Positions 36,243 to 47,090 of a DNA stretch of 64,000 bases are shown one piece after another. Below the pieces are notes generated by a model that was given only the letters and a program-made list of their open reading frames with translations, was not told where the DNA came from and made no database searches. How positions within the stretch are numbered: the first letter of the stretch is position 1; every line of letters begins with the position of its first letter. The stretch is from Anaeramoeba flamelloides (lineage: Eukaryota > Metamonada > Anaeramoebidae): assembly GCA_027625915.1 (NCBI GenBank), contig JANTQA010000042.1, positions 5,001 through 69,000 on the forward strand. The letters are read 5' to 3'. The position numbers and the translations under genes were made by a program.

Positions 36243-39200
36243 ATGTTGCATTTTGAAAAGTTGTTTTCCTTAAACGATCATTTAGATCAAGTAAAAAAAG
36301 CCAACCACAAACCCAAGGACGATCTGAAAAAAAAACAAATAGGGGATGGGATGGAATTGCAATTGGTTGGGGAAGAATTGCCCTGCAAAATTTTGATATC
36401 TAGAAAAGTTGTCTCTCCAAAAAGCAATCAAATAAATACCTTTATTGATTTGCTCTTACCTCTACAGCATACAAGGAAAATCCTGATAAGATTTAAAAAG
36501 AATCATACAATTATCCACTCATCGCTTAGTAGTGATTCAAATTTATTAGCGATCACATCCACACTTCGTACAAGAAGAAGGTCTTGGCCACGGACGAAAA
36601 CAAACAGTGAGAAAAAACAAGAGCGCAACCATACCAAAACATTGTTCCGAGGAGACAAAAACCAAATCCAAATAGACGACCAAAGAACAAAAAAACAACA
36701 AATATTCAATACCCAGATTTTTCATTTACCAACTCTTAAAAGCATTCCAATCCGGGTCACAAAACCCTACATTGGAATTCGAAGAAGGATCCATTTTTTA
36801 AACAAAAAAAATAATGACAAATATAATTATTTTTTGTTTATAACCGAAAGAAAAACGATCATTTATTTTAGGGTTGAGCTAAAGAAAATCAAAAAAAAGA
36901 ATTCCAAAAAAAACCCTTTAAATATTAAAGTAATGAAATACCTTACACACGAACACCAGTGGTATCAATTTGACAATTATACTTCAACAATCTGGATTCT
37001 CAATAAAAATAGCAAAAATGATCAGTTTATTGAATTAATTAAATATGGGCTGAATGGTAAATCAACAAATGTTCTGAAAAAATTTTTAATTAATACATTA
37101 CCTTCAAAGACCCATGGGTTTTATAAACTTGGTATTTCGGGTTCATTTTCTGATATCGCCCATGAATTAACAATTGAAAAGGAACAAGAAGTCAGGGGAA
37201 TATTAAAAAAGAGAGAGAATAATAACAAAGCAAAAGCAAATGGAAACGATCAAGAAAAAAAAGAAGAAAAAGCAAAAGTAGAAGAAGAGGACGGAGAGGA
37301 ACAAAACATTTTTGAAAATGAACCATTCTTTAAAAATTGTCATAAAGAACCTGATATATTTTCAAATTTAACTTTTCCATTTGAACAAATAGCTAGTAAG
37401 AAAACAGAAAAAGAAAAACAAGAAAAAAACGGAAAAGGAAAAGGAAAAGAAACAGACATTGAAAAAGAAAACAAAAACAAAACAGAAAAAGAAAAAGTCA
37501 ACAAAAACGAAGAAAAAGAGAAAAATCAAAATAAAATCAAAATAGAGGACAAAGGAGAAAAAGAAATAAAAGAAAAAAAAAATAGAGAAAAAGAAACAGA
37601 AACAGAAACAGAAAACAAAAACGAAACAGAAACAGAAAAAGAAAGAGAAAAAGAAATAAAAACCGAAAAAGAAATCAAAAACGAAACAGAAACAGAAAAA
37701 GAAACAAAAACAGAAAAAGAAAAAGAAAAAGAAAAAGATAAGCACAAAATACAAGAAAAATGGAAATTGTCTCAAATTGGAAATTCCAACTTTAGAATTG
37801 TTTGTTTAGAATCAAATTTACATTGTTTATGCTACCAGTGCCTAACTAACACTGGATCAGAAAATAAAAAAATCAAAATAGTAATTATCATTTTGGAAAA
37901 AAAAGAAAGGATTCATATATCTATTCCAATGGATGGATTCAGTTTAAACAAAATTAAAAATTGTAATATATTCTTTGGCAAGGCTTCCAAAATGTTATTA
38001 ATTTGGATACCAGGGCATTATTTTCAATTTATTGATTGCGAATTAAATCATCATACTTGCCCTTCGATGATTTTTAATTCAAAATCAAAATTTTCAACTT
38101 CTTTACCAGAATTCAGTAAATTGATCAAAATATTCAAAAAGAAAGATCTGAGTAATGGTAAAGAAAAAAAAAACGATAATGAAAACAATAAAGAAAAAGA
38201 AAAAGATAAAGATAAAGATAAAGAAAAGGGAAAAGAAACAGTAGCCAACGAAAAGAAAATTTGTAAATACAAAATATTCAAAATCCAACCATTACAATTT
38301 TCTCGAATTCCAAGAATATATGATTTAAAAAAAAAAATAGGGTATAGATACAGTGTTGGCTTGTCAAACATCTTGGAATTATTTGAATCAAACGAAGGCA
38401 AATACTATTCGCATTTTGCAATACATTTTTTGATTAGTCATTTGAAAGAACCTGGCATTTCATTTAAACAACTGAACGAGAACAAAAAGAGAATTTACAC
38501 ATATCTCTTCGAAGACTCAATTCAAAAATTCACAAGGGCGTTTTTTCGAGAATTTATTTTGTCTGCGACTTATTTAGAATTTTCTAAGGAATTGAAGAAT
38601 TATTACAATTCTTTTAGTAATTCGAAAGAGTTGATCTCAAGATTTTTACCACCAACATCAATACCGCCTTTATTTAAATTTTTTAAAAAAAAGCGAAAAA
38701 AACAAATCAATGTTGCAAATATTGGAAACCAAAAAGATAGCAAATGGATCAATTCCTTTGAAGGGTATTTTGATTTATCAAATGAGATTGATCAAAAAAA
38801 TAAAAGAAAAAAAAAAAACAAAAGAAAAAAAAAAAGGAAAATTACATTCCAAATCCCAAAGAAATCTTATTTTTCTTATTATCTGTTGATATCAAAATAT
38901 TTAAATTATAAAAGAAAACCCACAATAATTAATATACTCCAAAAGGGGATTGATCTTTTTGATGACTTGCCCACAAATGAAAAAATACCTTTACTGTCAG
39001 CGTCAAATTTTGACCCTGAAGGGATATTTAAGGATTATTTTTCAATAAAGCTTTTCCAAATCTTAAATCACAATTACCAAAAGATTTATAGCTTGACGAA
39101 CGCATATGCAAATTATAAAAAAAAAAATTTTGATCTTTTAATTTCTTTATTAAAAGCAAATATCGTGAAATTTAAAATTTTGGAAACCAAAGATCATAAT

Positions 39201-39905
39201 GATTTAAAAAATTATTTTCAAGTATTTCAAAATTTGTATACAATCAAAGAAGAATTATTATTGCCTGACAACCCCACTTTTAATTATTATTATATTAGGT
39301 TCTCTTTTTTACAATTGAAAAAACCAACTTTTTATTTTTGGTTAGAAAGTAATATCTTAGTTTTGGATAGCCAATTTATTATTGATTATATTGATCCTCT
39401 CAAAAATAATAAATTTAAATATAAATTGTTATTATTGATCCAATCAAAAAAGCAAATTTTTAATTATTTGAATAATAATGTGATTTTTATCAAAACATTT
39501 ATAGAATACCTTTCAAGTAATTTGATATTAAAATTCAATAATGCCGATAAAGGTAATAATGTGAATGTAAATGTGAATGTGAATGGGAATGATAGCAGCA
39601 GCAGTAGCAGTGGCATTAGTGACATTAGCGGCAGTGGCAGTAGTGGCAGTAGTGGCAGTCGCAACAGTCGTGGTAGTAATACCAATAATGTCAATAAAGA
39701 TAATAAGATGGTAATGATATACAGGAATGAAAGTCCTTTAATTGTTAAAAATAGATTTGAAAATTTCTTTGAACAAATTAAAATAAAAAATAATAATCTT
39801 GAAAATTTAAATTGGATAAAAGAGAATTTTAACCAATTTTATCTAAATCCAATTTTATCTAAATCAAATTTTTTAAAAAACACATTTACAAAAAAAAATA
39901 AATAA
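36243..39905 (+). CDS. Gamma-secretase-activating protein (GSAP/PION) homologue
   Basis: A single exon of 1220 codons with a TAA stop; animal GSAP is about 850 residues. Several blocks follow GSAP in order. LLLPLQHTRKILIRFKK and SSLSSDSNLLAITSTL correspond to the first propeller strands. HEHQWYQFDNYTSTIWIL resembles the 'WAQWDMSEQRLYYI' block, then HGFYKLGISGSFSDI. KMLLIWIPGHYFQFIDCEL matches 'YYVAVYLPGHFFHLLNV', followed by HHTCPSMIFN. A region starting YSVGLSNILELFE and later helical segments match the C-terminal half. The extra length is mainly a Lys/Glu/Thr-rich insert at about 37210-37760, a second at 38155-38240, a Ser/Gly run at 39590-39680 and Lys runs near 38800. In animals GSAP is linked to gamma-secretase and lipid homeostasis; its role in protists is unknown. 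The assignment rests on my reading of motif order. Confidence 0.8.
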   Translation: MLHFEKLFSLNDHLDQVKKANHKPKDDLKKKQIGDGMELQLVGEELPCKILISRKVVSPKSNQINTFIDLLLPLQHTRKILIRFKKNHTIIHSSLSSDSNLLAITSTLRTRRRSWPRTKTNSEKKQERNHTKTLFRGDKNQIQIDDQRTKKQQIFNTQIFHLPTLKSIPIRVTKPYIGIRRRIHFLNKKNNDKYNYFLFITERKTIIYFRVELKKIKKKNSKKNPLNIKVMKYLTHEHQWYQFDNYTSTIWILNKNSKNDQFIELIKYGLNGKSTNVLKKFLINTLPSKTHGFYKLGISGSFSDIAHELTIEKEQEVRGILKKRENNNKAKANGNDQEKKEEKAKVEEEDGEEQNIFENEPFFKNCHKEPDIFSNLTFPFEQIASKKTEKEKQEKNGKGKGKETDIEKENKNKTEKEKVNKNEEKEKNQNKIKIEDKGEKEIKEKKNREKETETETENKNETETEKEREKEIKTEKEIKNETETEKETKTEKEKEKEKDKHKIQEKWKLSQIGNSNFRIVCLESNLHCLCYQCLTNTGSENKKIKIVIIILEKKERIHISIPMDGFSLNKIKNCNIFFGKASKMLLIWIPGHYFQFIDCELNHHTCPSMIFNSKSKFSTSLPEFSKLIKIFKKKDLSNGKEKKNDNENNKEKEKDKDKDKEKGKETVANEKKICKYKIFKIQPLQFSRIPRIYDLKKKIGYRYSVGLSNILELFESNEGKYYSHFAIHFLISHLKEPGISFKQLNENKKRIYTYLFEDSIQKFTRAFFREFILSATYLEFSKELKNYYNSFSNSKELISRFLPPTSIPPLFKFFKKKRKKQINVANIGNQKDSKWINSFEGYFDLSNEIDQKNKRKKKNKRKKKRKITFQIPKKSYFSYYLLISKYLNYKRKPTIINILQKGIDLFDDLPTNEKIPLLSASNFDPEGIFKDYFSIKLFQILNHNYQKIYSLTNAYANYKKKNFDLLISLLKANIVKFKILETKDHNDLKNYFQVFQNLYTIKEELLLPDNPTFNYYYIRFSFLQLKKPTFYFWLESNILVLDSQFIIDYIDPLKNNKFKYKLLLLIQSKKQIFNYLNNNVIFIKTFIEYLSSNLILKFNNADKGNNVNVNVNVNGNDSSSSSSGISDISGSGSSGSSGSRNSRGSNTNNVNKDNKMVMIYRNESPLIVKNRFENFFEQIKIKNNNLENLNWIKENFNQFYLNPILSKSNFLKNTFTKKNK

Positions 39906-40149
39906 TAATTAAAATAAATTTAAGGCGGTACTATATGTTTAAATGTGTAGATATGCCCACTTTTCATTTTTTTACATATTTCAATTTTATGAAAATCTAC
40001 AAATAAAAATCAAAAATTTTTTTCGATAGATCTCCTTCATTTCTGCTACAGAAGTTTTAAAAAAAAAATTAACATAATATGCGAGTGAAGGGGGATTTAA
40101 CTAGTGTATACCCCCCAAAAAATCAAAATTATTATTACAAAGTTAAATT
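39906..40149. other. GSAP 3' flank
   Basis: Short AT-rich flank with no assignable feature other than a C-rich 'taccccccaaaa' tract near 40110, unusual for this base composition. Confidence 0.4.
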
Positions 40150-40505
40150 AATGTATAATTTTAAGAGAACGGTTCTTGGACAGTGGTAACGTTTCCCCTT
40201 TTACAATTTGAAGACTGGGAGTGACTTGATTCCACATTATTTCTGATTGTTTACTATTTTCTCAAAAAGTTACAAAAAGTCATCAAAGGTATAATTTTAT
40301 TTAAAAATCGGGATTATGCTTCTTAGAACCACTAATTCTTAGAAGAACTCATCTAACTGATTTGAATCTTTTTGCTTGTCTATTTTATAAATCGAACCTG
40401 AAGGAATAGAAACAAAATTTCTCTTAATTTTTGGTAGAAATGGACAGATCCCACTTTCTCATTGTCTTCAACAATATCTTAATTCAAAATTAGGATTTGG
40501 AAGAG
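40150..40505 (+). repeat. SINE-like repeat with tRNA-like head, copy 2
   Basis: Begins at about GAGAACGGTTCTTGGAC, with box-A-like GGACAGTGGTAACG and box-B-like GTGACTTGATTCC about 45 bp later. It shares with copy 1 (28628-28990, inverted) the body 'actattttctcaaaaagttac', 'aaaaagtca', 'ggtataatttta' and the ending 'aattcaaaattagg'. The head sequences differ more than the bodies. Confidence 0.65.
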
Positions 40506-40584
40506 CCTTGGAGTACCTAGGTTTTTTTTCAAAATTCAAAAAAAAAGAAGAAAATCAAAGAAATTGCTCTATTCTTTCAAATCC

Positions 40585-41120
40585 TCGAAATACTAACAGT
40601 AGCTTTTTTTTAATTTGAGAAATAAACCGAAAATTTATTTAATTTTCTGTATATTTCTTTAATTAAAAAAACTTAACGTGAATTGCCTAATTTTTTTTTA
40701 ATTGGAGAAATAAACAGTTCATTTATTTAATTTTCGGTTTATTTCTCAAATTAAAAAAAAGGACCATTGGGTTTTCTTGATTTTTCTGTTTATTTGGAAA
40801 ATAAATAGATTTTTGTTAGGTTTTTTTGAGTTTACTATTTATTTGTGGAGTTTTCTTGGTTTTTTTGAGGTTTTCTATTTGATTTGTGAAGTGTTCTAGG
40901 TTTTTTTTTACGTTTTGAAATTAACAGAAAATTTTAATATAATTTTCGGTTTATTTCAAAAAGTAAAAAAAAAACCTAGAACACTTCACAAATAAAATAG
41001 AAAACCTTAAGAAAATTGATATTAGGTTTTCCAAAATTTATAAGAATTGAGTTAAATCTTGGATTTTACTCTATTCTTTTGAATTTTGAACAAAAAACCT
41101 AGGTAATTGACAGTACTTCG
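40585..41120. repeat. Hairpin-mosaic repeat, site 3 (largest)
   Basis: Successive hairpins run through the whole interval. At 40607-40667 'taatttgagaaataaac' pairs with 'tatttctttaatta', and 40700-40755 has a similar pair. A long one has 'gaggttttctatttgatttg' (about 40861-40880) pairing with 'caaataaaatagaaaacctt' (about 40988-41010) around an inner hairpin. The end has 'taggttttccaaaatttata..gaattgagt'. The words are those of the other three sites. Confidence 0.7.
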
Positions 41121-41339
41121 CGAATTCCTAAACTTGTTTTTAGATATATTATTTTAAAAGATTCAAACATACTTTTATTATCCACAAGGGCTAATAAAGA
41201 TATTGAATCTTGTTTATTAATTATATTATAAAAAAAATCAATTTTTTAATAATAAATTCAATTGTTAACTCAGAGATTATTTTTCACTTATTATTTCTAC
41301 CAATTGGAAATTTATTTATTCAAGAATGTCAAACTAATC

Positions 41340-41691
41340 AATTTTTCTGTTTTTATATTGATGATTATTGAGTTAATCTTGAAGTTAAAAAATATTGAAA
41401 AAAGAGTAAGATTTTGGAAGTTCTAAATATCAGTTTTTAAATACCAAAGATACAGCATAATTGGGTTTATATTTTTAGATTCAGTAAAGGAAGTAGTGAA
41501 AAAAAATTTACCAAAATGACAGATTTTTTAATTGTGATCATTAGCAAAAAATGTAATTATTTATTGTTCAATAATTTTGATAATATATTTTTTAGAGTCA
41601 TTTGAAAGAAAGAGAATTATTTTATTTCATTTACACCCAGTTACATTATACTTTGATTAGAGATAAATCTGTGTTGGCACTAATCCCTTAA
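41340..41691 (-). mobile_element. Truncated TTAA-flanked element, family C
   Basis: The right side ends with the inverse of GGGATTAGTGCC next to TTAA (41688-41691). Going inward the sequence follows the left half of 11866-12651 for about 350 bp, then the similarity stops near 41340. The other half is missing. Confidence 0.65.
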
Positions 41692-42050
41692 AAGGCATTT
41701 TTTTTTGAAACTTACAAAAAATTTCTTGTTACAAATTATTTTGATAATCAATTTTCATATAAAGCTAAGTAACTAAGGTGGTAGTGAATTATTTATTTCT
41801 GTTTGAAAGTTTTCTTATTAGTTCTTCTGAGCATTCTAATATTGATTATTTTGAACTTTTAACATTCATTTTCATTTTTTATATATTGTTTTTTATTCTC
41901 CTCTTTTCCCTTCTTCAAAATAAAATTATTTTTTTTTTTTGCCTTTTTTCCTCAACAAAAAAACAAAAGAAAAAACCCTACCATTCATTTTATTTGCATT
42001 ATTTCAAAAAAAACTAACACGTGTATCAAAGTAAAATACAAAATAAAAAA
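41692..42050. other. 5' flank of the TPR gene
   Basis: T-rich DNA with A-rich stretches just before the ATG. No specific promoter motif is named. Confidence 0.4.
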
Positions 42051-43505
42051 ATGACCCAAGATCTCAAAAGAGGAAGAGAGCATGAACTCCATCGACATTT
42101 TCATAAAGCACAACACTTCTATTCATTAAACAATTTTGATGAGTCACTAAAGTTTGTGAATAAAGCGATCCAAGCTTCGCCGATTGGAAACATCAATTTG
42201 GGGATCATGAAACTCCATAAGGGGCTTGTTGAAGTTCAGCAATTAACACAAAAGAAACACACCGTTGAAGAACTCCACAACAAATTACAAACCCCACAAA
42301 AGACGTTTCTCGAAACGATCGCGTTTTGCCAACAGTTATTAGACACACAATGGATCGCGCTGTATCACTATTCGAGGTGTGTACTGGAGGACAGCTTATC
42401 CACCAATGAAGAAAAGTTTCAGGCATTAAAGGATTTAAGAAGATCGCTTGAGCTCTCTCAGGGAAACCCAGAAATATTGTTTGAATACGCAAGGTTTATT
42501 CGTAAATACAAGCAGCCCTCAGTCGCACTACAAATCTTTCAAAGCTTCTTAAGTGAAGTTGAAAATGAGAAGAAATTCAATTTAAACGATGATGACAAAT
42601 TGCAATTGCTTGACTACTGTGCGTTATGTTCATTCGATCTCCAAAATTATGATCAGGCTTTCAAATTCTGGGAAGAGGCAATTCAAATCAATGAGTCCAG
42701 CGGGCCAATTATTTCCAAATATGCAATTGCACTTAGCAAGTGCTCCAAATTTGAAAAATGTTTACAACTATTGGATGGCAAGAACTTTCCTGGGATCAAA
42801 AATGTCAAGCTTGACATCTTTTCGGGGATGTTTCGATCAGGGCTTTGGGAATCTTGTGTTTCGCAGTTAAGAGATTTCACTCCTCCGAGCCAATATGAAA
42901 GCTATTGTGACCAAATGAAAACGGTTTGCCTCTTGTTTCAAAACGAATTATCGGAAGCTGAATTAATAATACACGAACAAGAGGACATCGGCGAATCATC
43001 ACATTGGCAAATAATTCGAGGAATGTTGATCTTAGAACAACAGCGATGGGACACCGAAGCAGCAAAGGTCATAGAAGGCGGCAACTTTGAAGAAATTCAA
43101 TTCAAGGATGATCCCAAATTAAAATCGTTTGGGCAAATTGGTATTGATAAATTATTAAATGCTTATCTATTAATACAACAACAACAATGGGAAAATGCAA
43201 TCAAAGCCATTAGCCAATATACAGGCTTATGTGAAAAGGGTTGGGAAGTTTTAGGTTTCTATTTAATGATGCGGTGCAAACAAAAATTATCTAAAGAATT
43301 AGTAGAACAAAAGAAAGAACAATCCGTACAATTAAAATCAGAAGCTGAAAGAAGTATCAATAGAATAATTAGATTGAAAAGGGAATTTAAATTAATCGTG
43401 ATTAAATTAAAAGCATCTAAGAAATCGACAAGTGGTGGATCAAAATCATCAAAAAGGAAAAAAAAAAAAGGGAAAAAGAAAAAAAAAAGAAAGAAAAAAA
43501 AATAA
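42051..43505 (+). CDS. TPR-repeat protein with polylysine tail, function unknown
   Basis: A single exon of 484 residues. I chose the ATG at 42051, since the frame upstream to 42021 offers only GTG. The protein is alpha-helical with degenerate tetratricopeptide repeats, such as HFHKAQHFYSLNNFDESLKF, PEILFEYARFIRKYKQPSVA, NYDQAFKFWEEAIQIN and LLIQQQQWENAIKAISQYTG. The last 60 residues turn basic and end in a Ser/Gly patch and a run of about 25 Lys/Arg/Gly, a tail that suggests RNA or ribosome contact or nuclear localisation. SRP72 has a comparable layout, but I see no diagnostic SRP72 sequence. GC content is visibly higher than the flanks, as expected of a conserved gene. Confidence 0.9.
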   Translation: MTQDLKRGREHELHRHFHKAQHFYSLNNFDESLKFVNKAIQASPIGNINLGIMKLHKGLVEVQQLTQKKHTVEELHNKLQTPQKTFLETIAFCQQLLDTQWIALYHYSRCVLEDSLSTNEEKFQALKDLRRSLELSQGNPEILFEYARFIRKYKQPSVALQIFQSFLSEVENEKKFNLNDDDKLQLLDYCALCSFDLQNYDQAFKFWEEAIQINESSGPIISKYAIALSKCSKFEKCLQLLDGKNFPGIKNVKLDIFSGMFRSGLWESCVSQLRDFTPPSQYESYCDQMKTVCLLFQNELSEAELIIHEQEDIGESSHWQIIRGMLILEQQRWDTEAAKVIEGGNFEEIQFKDDPKLKSFGQIGIDKLLNAYLLIQQQQWENAIKAISQYTGLCEKGWEVLGFYLMMRCKQKLSKELVEQKKEQSVQLKSEAERSINRIIRLKREFKLIVIKLKASKKSTSGGSKSSKRKKKKGKKKKKRKKKK

Positions 43506-44668
43506 CTTTTTGTTTTTTATCATTTCATCTTTTATCATTTATCATTTATATTTCATCTCCCATCTGTTTTGAATGAAATTTAATTTAATTTACAAAGAAA
43601 TTATACAAAAAAATTATTTGTTATGATATAATTCTTTCATTAATTCTACCTTTTGAAACTTTTAATATAAACGAAATACTAATTGTTTTTTTTTTTTTTT
43701 TTTTTTTATTTTTTAGTAAAAATAATAAATAAAGAAATCATATCATATAAAAATCTTTTAAGATCATTTATTTATTTTTAAAGGTTTAAAAAAAAATTTA
43801 TTTTTAGTTATTATTTTGACCAAAATAAGTCGACTTTTTGAAGAAGAAAAATCTTTTGAAAAAGTAATAAAAAAAAAATACTCAGCATCGTTCTATAGTG
43901 ATTTTCTAACTTTTTTTCAAACTGATATTTTTTTTTTTCCTTTATTTATCAATTATTATACAGCCGTTCGAAACCTACTGTGATATTTAACAGACATAGA
44001 AATTGACTTTTTGCCTCAGTTAAATACAAAAAAAAAATCTTCAGTTTTACTTAATCATATAAATTTTATGGTTTGAAATAGGTTTTTAAAAAAAGATTTC
44101 TTATTTGAAAGACTGAGGAAACAATCTTGTTATTTTTAAAACAAATTTAAAAATTCAAATTTTCCAAAGATCGAAGTTAGAATTTGATGATTTCTTTAAA
44201 ATAGTCTTGCCTTTTGATTAAAAGTCCCCTAAAAATTTGGAAATTAAGGATCCACCAAAAACCTGAAAATTGTTCTAAATTATTATTCATTTAGTAAGGT
44301 TTGTAGTCAAAATTCAAATTCTCATATTTTCTCTATTGGAAATTTTTGTTATATTATAAAATTTCACAGTTTGTATTAGGCTATCATATAAGTATAAAAT
44401 CCTGTCATAAAAAGGAAAGTATGACACAGAAAATGAATTTTCTGTTTATCATAGCTTCATGGTAGGGTTGGAACGGTTGTATAAATAAAGATTCACTATT
44501 TTTTTTTGACCAGAAGAAGTTAAAATGAAATTTATCAAATAGACATATAAATTTTCGATGATAAAATAAAAAAAAAAAAAATGAAATTGAAAATTCAAGT
44601 TAAACATACCATAAGATAATATTTTCAATTTCTTTAACATCATAAATGTTTTTTTTTTTTTTTTCTAA
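43506..44668. other. Intergenic AT-rich DNA downstream of the TPR gene
   Basis: No gene or repeat could be assigned over 1.1 kb. There are A/T runs near 43687-43708 and 44567-44580. Confidence 0.5.
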
Positions 44669-44869
44669 TACAGCCAGTTTCACTTTTAAGGCACAAACTT
44701 TCAACGAAATTTAAGGCACAATAAAAATCTTAAATTAAAGCACTAAATTCAAATTCTAGTACAAATAAATTGTAAAAAAAAATATTACAAATTTTGTGCC
44801 TTAATTTGAGATTTTTTTGTGCCTTAAATTTTGTAGAAAGTTTGTGCATTAAAAGTGAAACTGACTGTA
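44669..44869. mobile_element. Palindromic MITE of family G, copy 2 (best preserved)
   Basis: About 200 bp from TA at 44669 to TA at 44868-44869. The ends are CAGCCAGTTTCACTTTTAAG and the inverse of CAGTCAGTTTCACTTTTAAT. The two arms pair almost throughout, including repeated 'aaggcacaa' words, around a short AT-rich centre. A TA target and CAGT start are typical of Tc1/mariner MITEs. Confidence 0.88.
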
Positions 44870-45862
44870 ATCCAAGACACAAATTGGGTTTCAAGAGAAA
44901 AGAAATCAAAGAAATCACAAAAACTTCCAAGTATTTTTCGACTATTGATTCTAAATTGTTTACAATCGGGTTTGATACCTTTTTAGATTGATTGGTGATA
45001 CACATTACAGTAAGTTTTTTTACCAATTCGTTTACCATTTAGCAAATACCAAAAAATCTGAAACTGTTATTGGAAGCTGATATTATAAAATTTCATGTTA
45101 AAAATAATTCCCCAAAAATTTTTTATGGTTATATACGAGGATTAAATTTTATAATAGAAAACAAATTTCTAGATCTTCTAAATATTACAGGAACTCCGAA
45201 ATGTTGTACAGATTTTATTTGCATATGCTTTCAATTACTAGTAATGGTTATTTGCCTATTTTTATTTTTTTTTTTTTTGATAAATATAAATTAAGGATGT
45301 TTAAAGAAAAATTTTTATAATAAATATATAGTTATAAACTAAACTTTGTTTCGGCCCAAGTGACCAAACATTTTTTTCAAATATCAATTATTTTATCATT
45401 GGCCTTGAATAAACAAAAAGAAATAAATTGAAATATATATGAAGTTTATCCAATAAATCCAAATATTTTCTTAGAATAGAAAAAATAAAATTCTTAGGGT
45501 CTAATGAAAAAAAAAAAAAAAAGAACAATACTTATTGTGAACTACGATTGAAGATCCAAATAAAATTCCAATATACACTAATATGATTTTTTTAAAATAA
45601 TTTTCAGTGTTGTAACATTATCAAAAGAACCTTTATTTTAACCAAATAACTATCAATCTTTCAATAAAAAAAAATTACTAATGAATTCCATGTCGAAAAA
45701 AATTGAAAAAAAAAAAACTATTATTTATTTATTTATTTTGGGGGAAATGATTAATGAAAAAAAAATATCTCAAATAAAAAAAAAGAGAAGAAGTGAAATA
45801 ATAAAAACCTCAATAATAATTAAAAAAATCTTTTATATGAGCAAATAAAAAACTATCCACTG
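44870..45862. other. AT-rich DNA between two family G MITEs
   Basis: No gene is supported. The frame at 45070-45294 has a few balanced residues but ends in a Phe run and has no clear splice sites. Confidence 0.4.
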
Positions 45863-46062
45863 TACAATCAGTTTCACTTTTAAAACACAAACTTTCTACG
45901 AAATTTAAGGTACAAAAAAATCTCAAATTAAGGCACAAAATTTGTAATATTTTTTTTTACAATTTATTTTACTAGAATCTGAATTTTGTGCTTTTATTTG
46001 AGATTTTTTGTGTGCCTTAAATTTCGTTGCAAGTTTGTGCCTTAAAAGTGGAACTGACTGTA
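45863..46062. mobile_element. Palindromic MITE of family G, copy 3
   Basis: About 200 bp, from TA at 45863-45864 to TA at 46061-46062. The ends are close to CAGTTTCACTTTTAAAACAC and the inverse of CAGTCAGTTCCACTTTTAAG. It is clearly homologous to 44669-44869 but with a distinct set of substitutions, so the two nearby copies are separate insertions and not a recent tandem duplication. Confidence 0.85.
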
Positions 46063-46069
46063 AAAGGGT

Positions 46070-46290
46070 TTTCCAGGATTTGAAAGAATTGAGTATAACC
46101 AAGGATTTTACTCAATTCTTCCTAATTATGAAAAACCTAGATACATCTCCTTAATTCATATGATGGGGGGTGGGGTAAAAATACGATAAAAAATTACAGA
46201 TAAAAATACCACAATTCTGTGATTAATAATTGGGTTTCCACTGTCCTTGAGTTTTTTTTCAGTTTTTTTAATTTGAATGAAGGAAGTGAA
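46070..46290. repeat. Hairpin-mosaic repeat, site 4 (fragment)
   Basis: Contains 'gggttttccaggatttgaaagaattgagt' style words, 'attttactcaattctt' twice, and 'cactgtccttgag', as at the other mosaic sites. It is short and not strongly palindromic. Confidence 0.45.
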
Positions 46291-46985
46291 AAAGATTTTA
46301 CTCAATTCTTTTAAATTAAAAAAAAAAAAAAAAAAAAAAACATTACCTCCGAAGAGTGTGGCACTATGTACCCAAATTTATATATATTTTTTACTATTTT
46401 AAGAATTTTTTTGTTTTCAATTTTTAATTATTACTTTTTCTTTATTGCATTAAGTTTTCTAACTATAAGAGCCTATATTGAAAAAATTCACAATAATATA
46501 ATAAATTTCTTAATTTTGATTAGTCATATAGAAAAATTTCTGTGTATTTTTTTAAAGTATAACTTTTTTAGATAGTTTCTTATATAGAATTTTTGACAAT
46601 TTTTTTTTCCGTTTGATTCTGATATATTTATATATTACACTATACCAAATGAAATGATTTCTGTTTTCATAAAAAAAAAAAAGAAAAAGTCAAATTTGAA
46701 AAAATCATTCTCTATTTTGGAATTTCCAAAATAAATTTTTCTTCTTAGATCAATCCAATATTTTAAACACATGTAGTTCACTCATAAAAGTGGGTCCTTT
46801 TGGCTGTAAAATAGTATATATAATCTTCATTTTATAATAGACAACTAAATTAAGTTCAAATTTCTCCCTGTGAATAGTTCTAGGCACGATGGGTATCAAG
46901 TTTATCTTTAAATTAGAACACTCATATTTAATAACTTCAAAAAAACCCTAAAAAATTAAGATCTTTTTTTAAAATAATTAAAAAC
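46291..46985. other. AT-rich DNA
   Basis: Nothing assignable; small open frames here are Phe/Ile-rich and likely chance. Confidence 0.4.
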
Positions 46986-47090
46986 TTAAGGGATTAGTAT
47001 GGCCTGAGATTTTCCCAATATTAAGATATATTAGAAATGAATAGAAATACTATCAGTATTACTTAAGCAACAGATGGCTCTATCAAATCT

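Noticed and set aside
37368-37775. Minus-strand frames made almost wholly of Phe, Val, Ser and Cys opposite the GSAP gene
   Set aside because: They are the complement of the Lys/Glu-rich low-complexity codons of the real gene.
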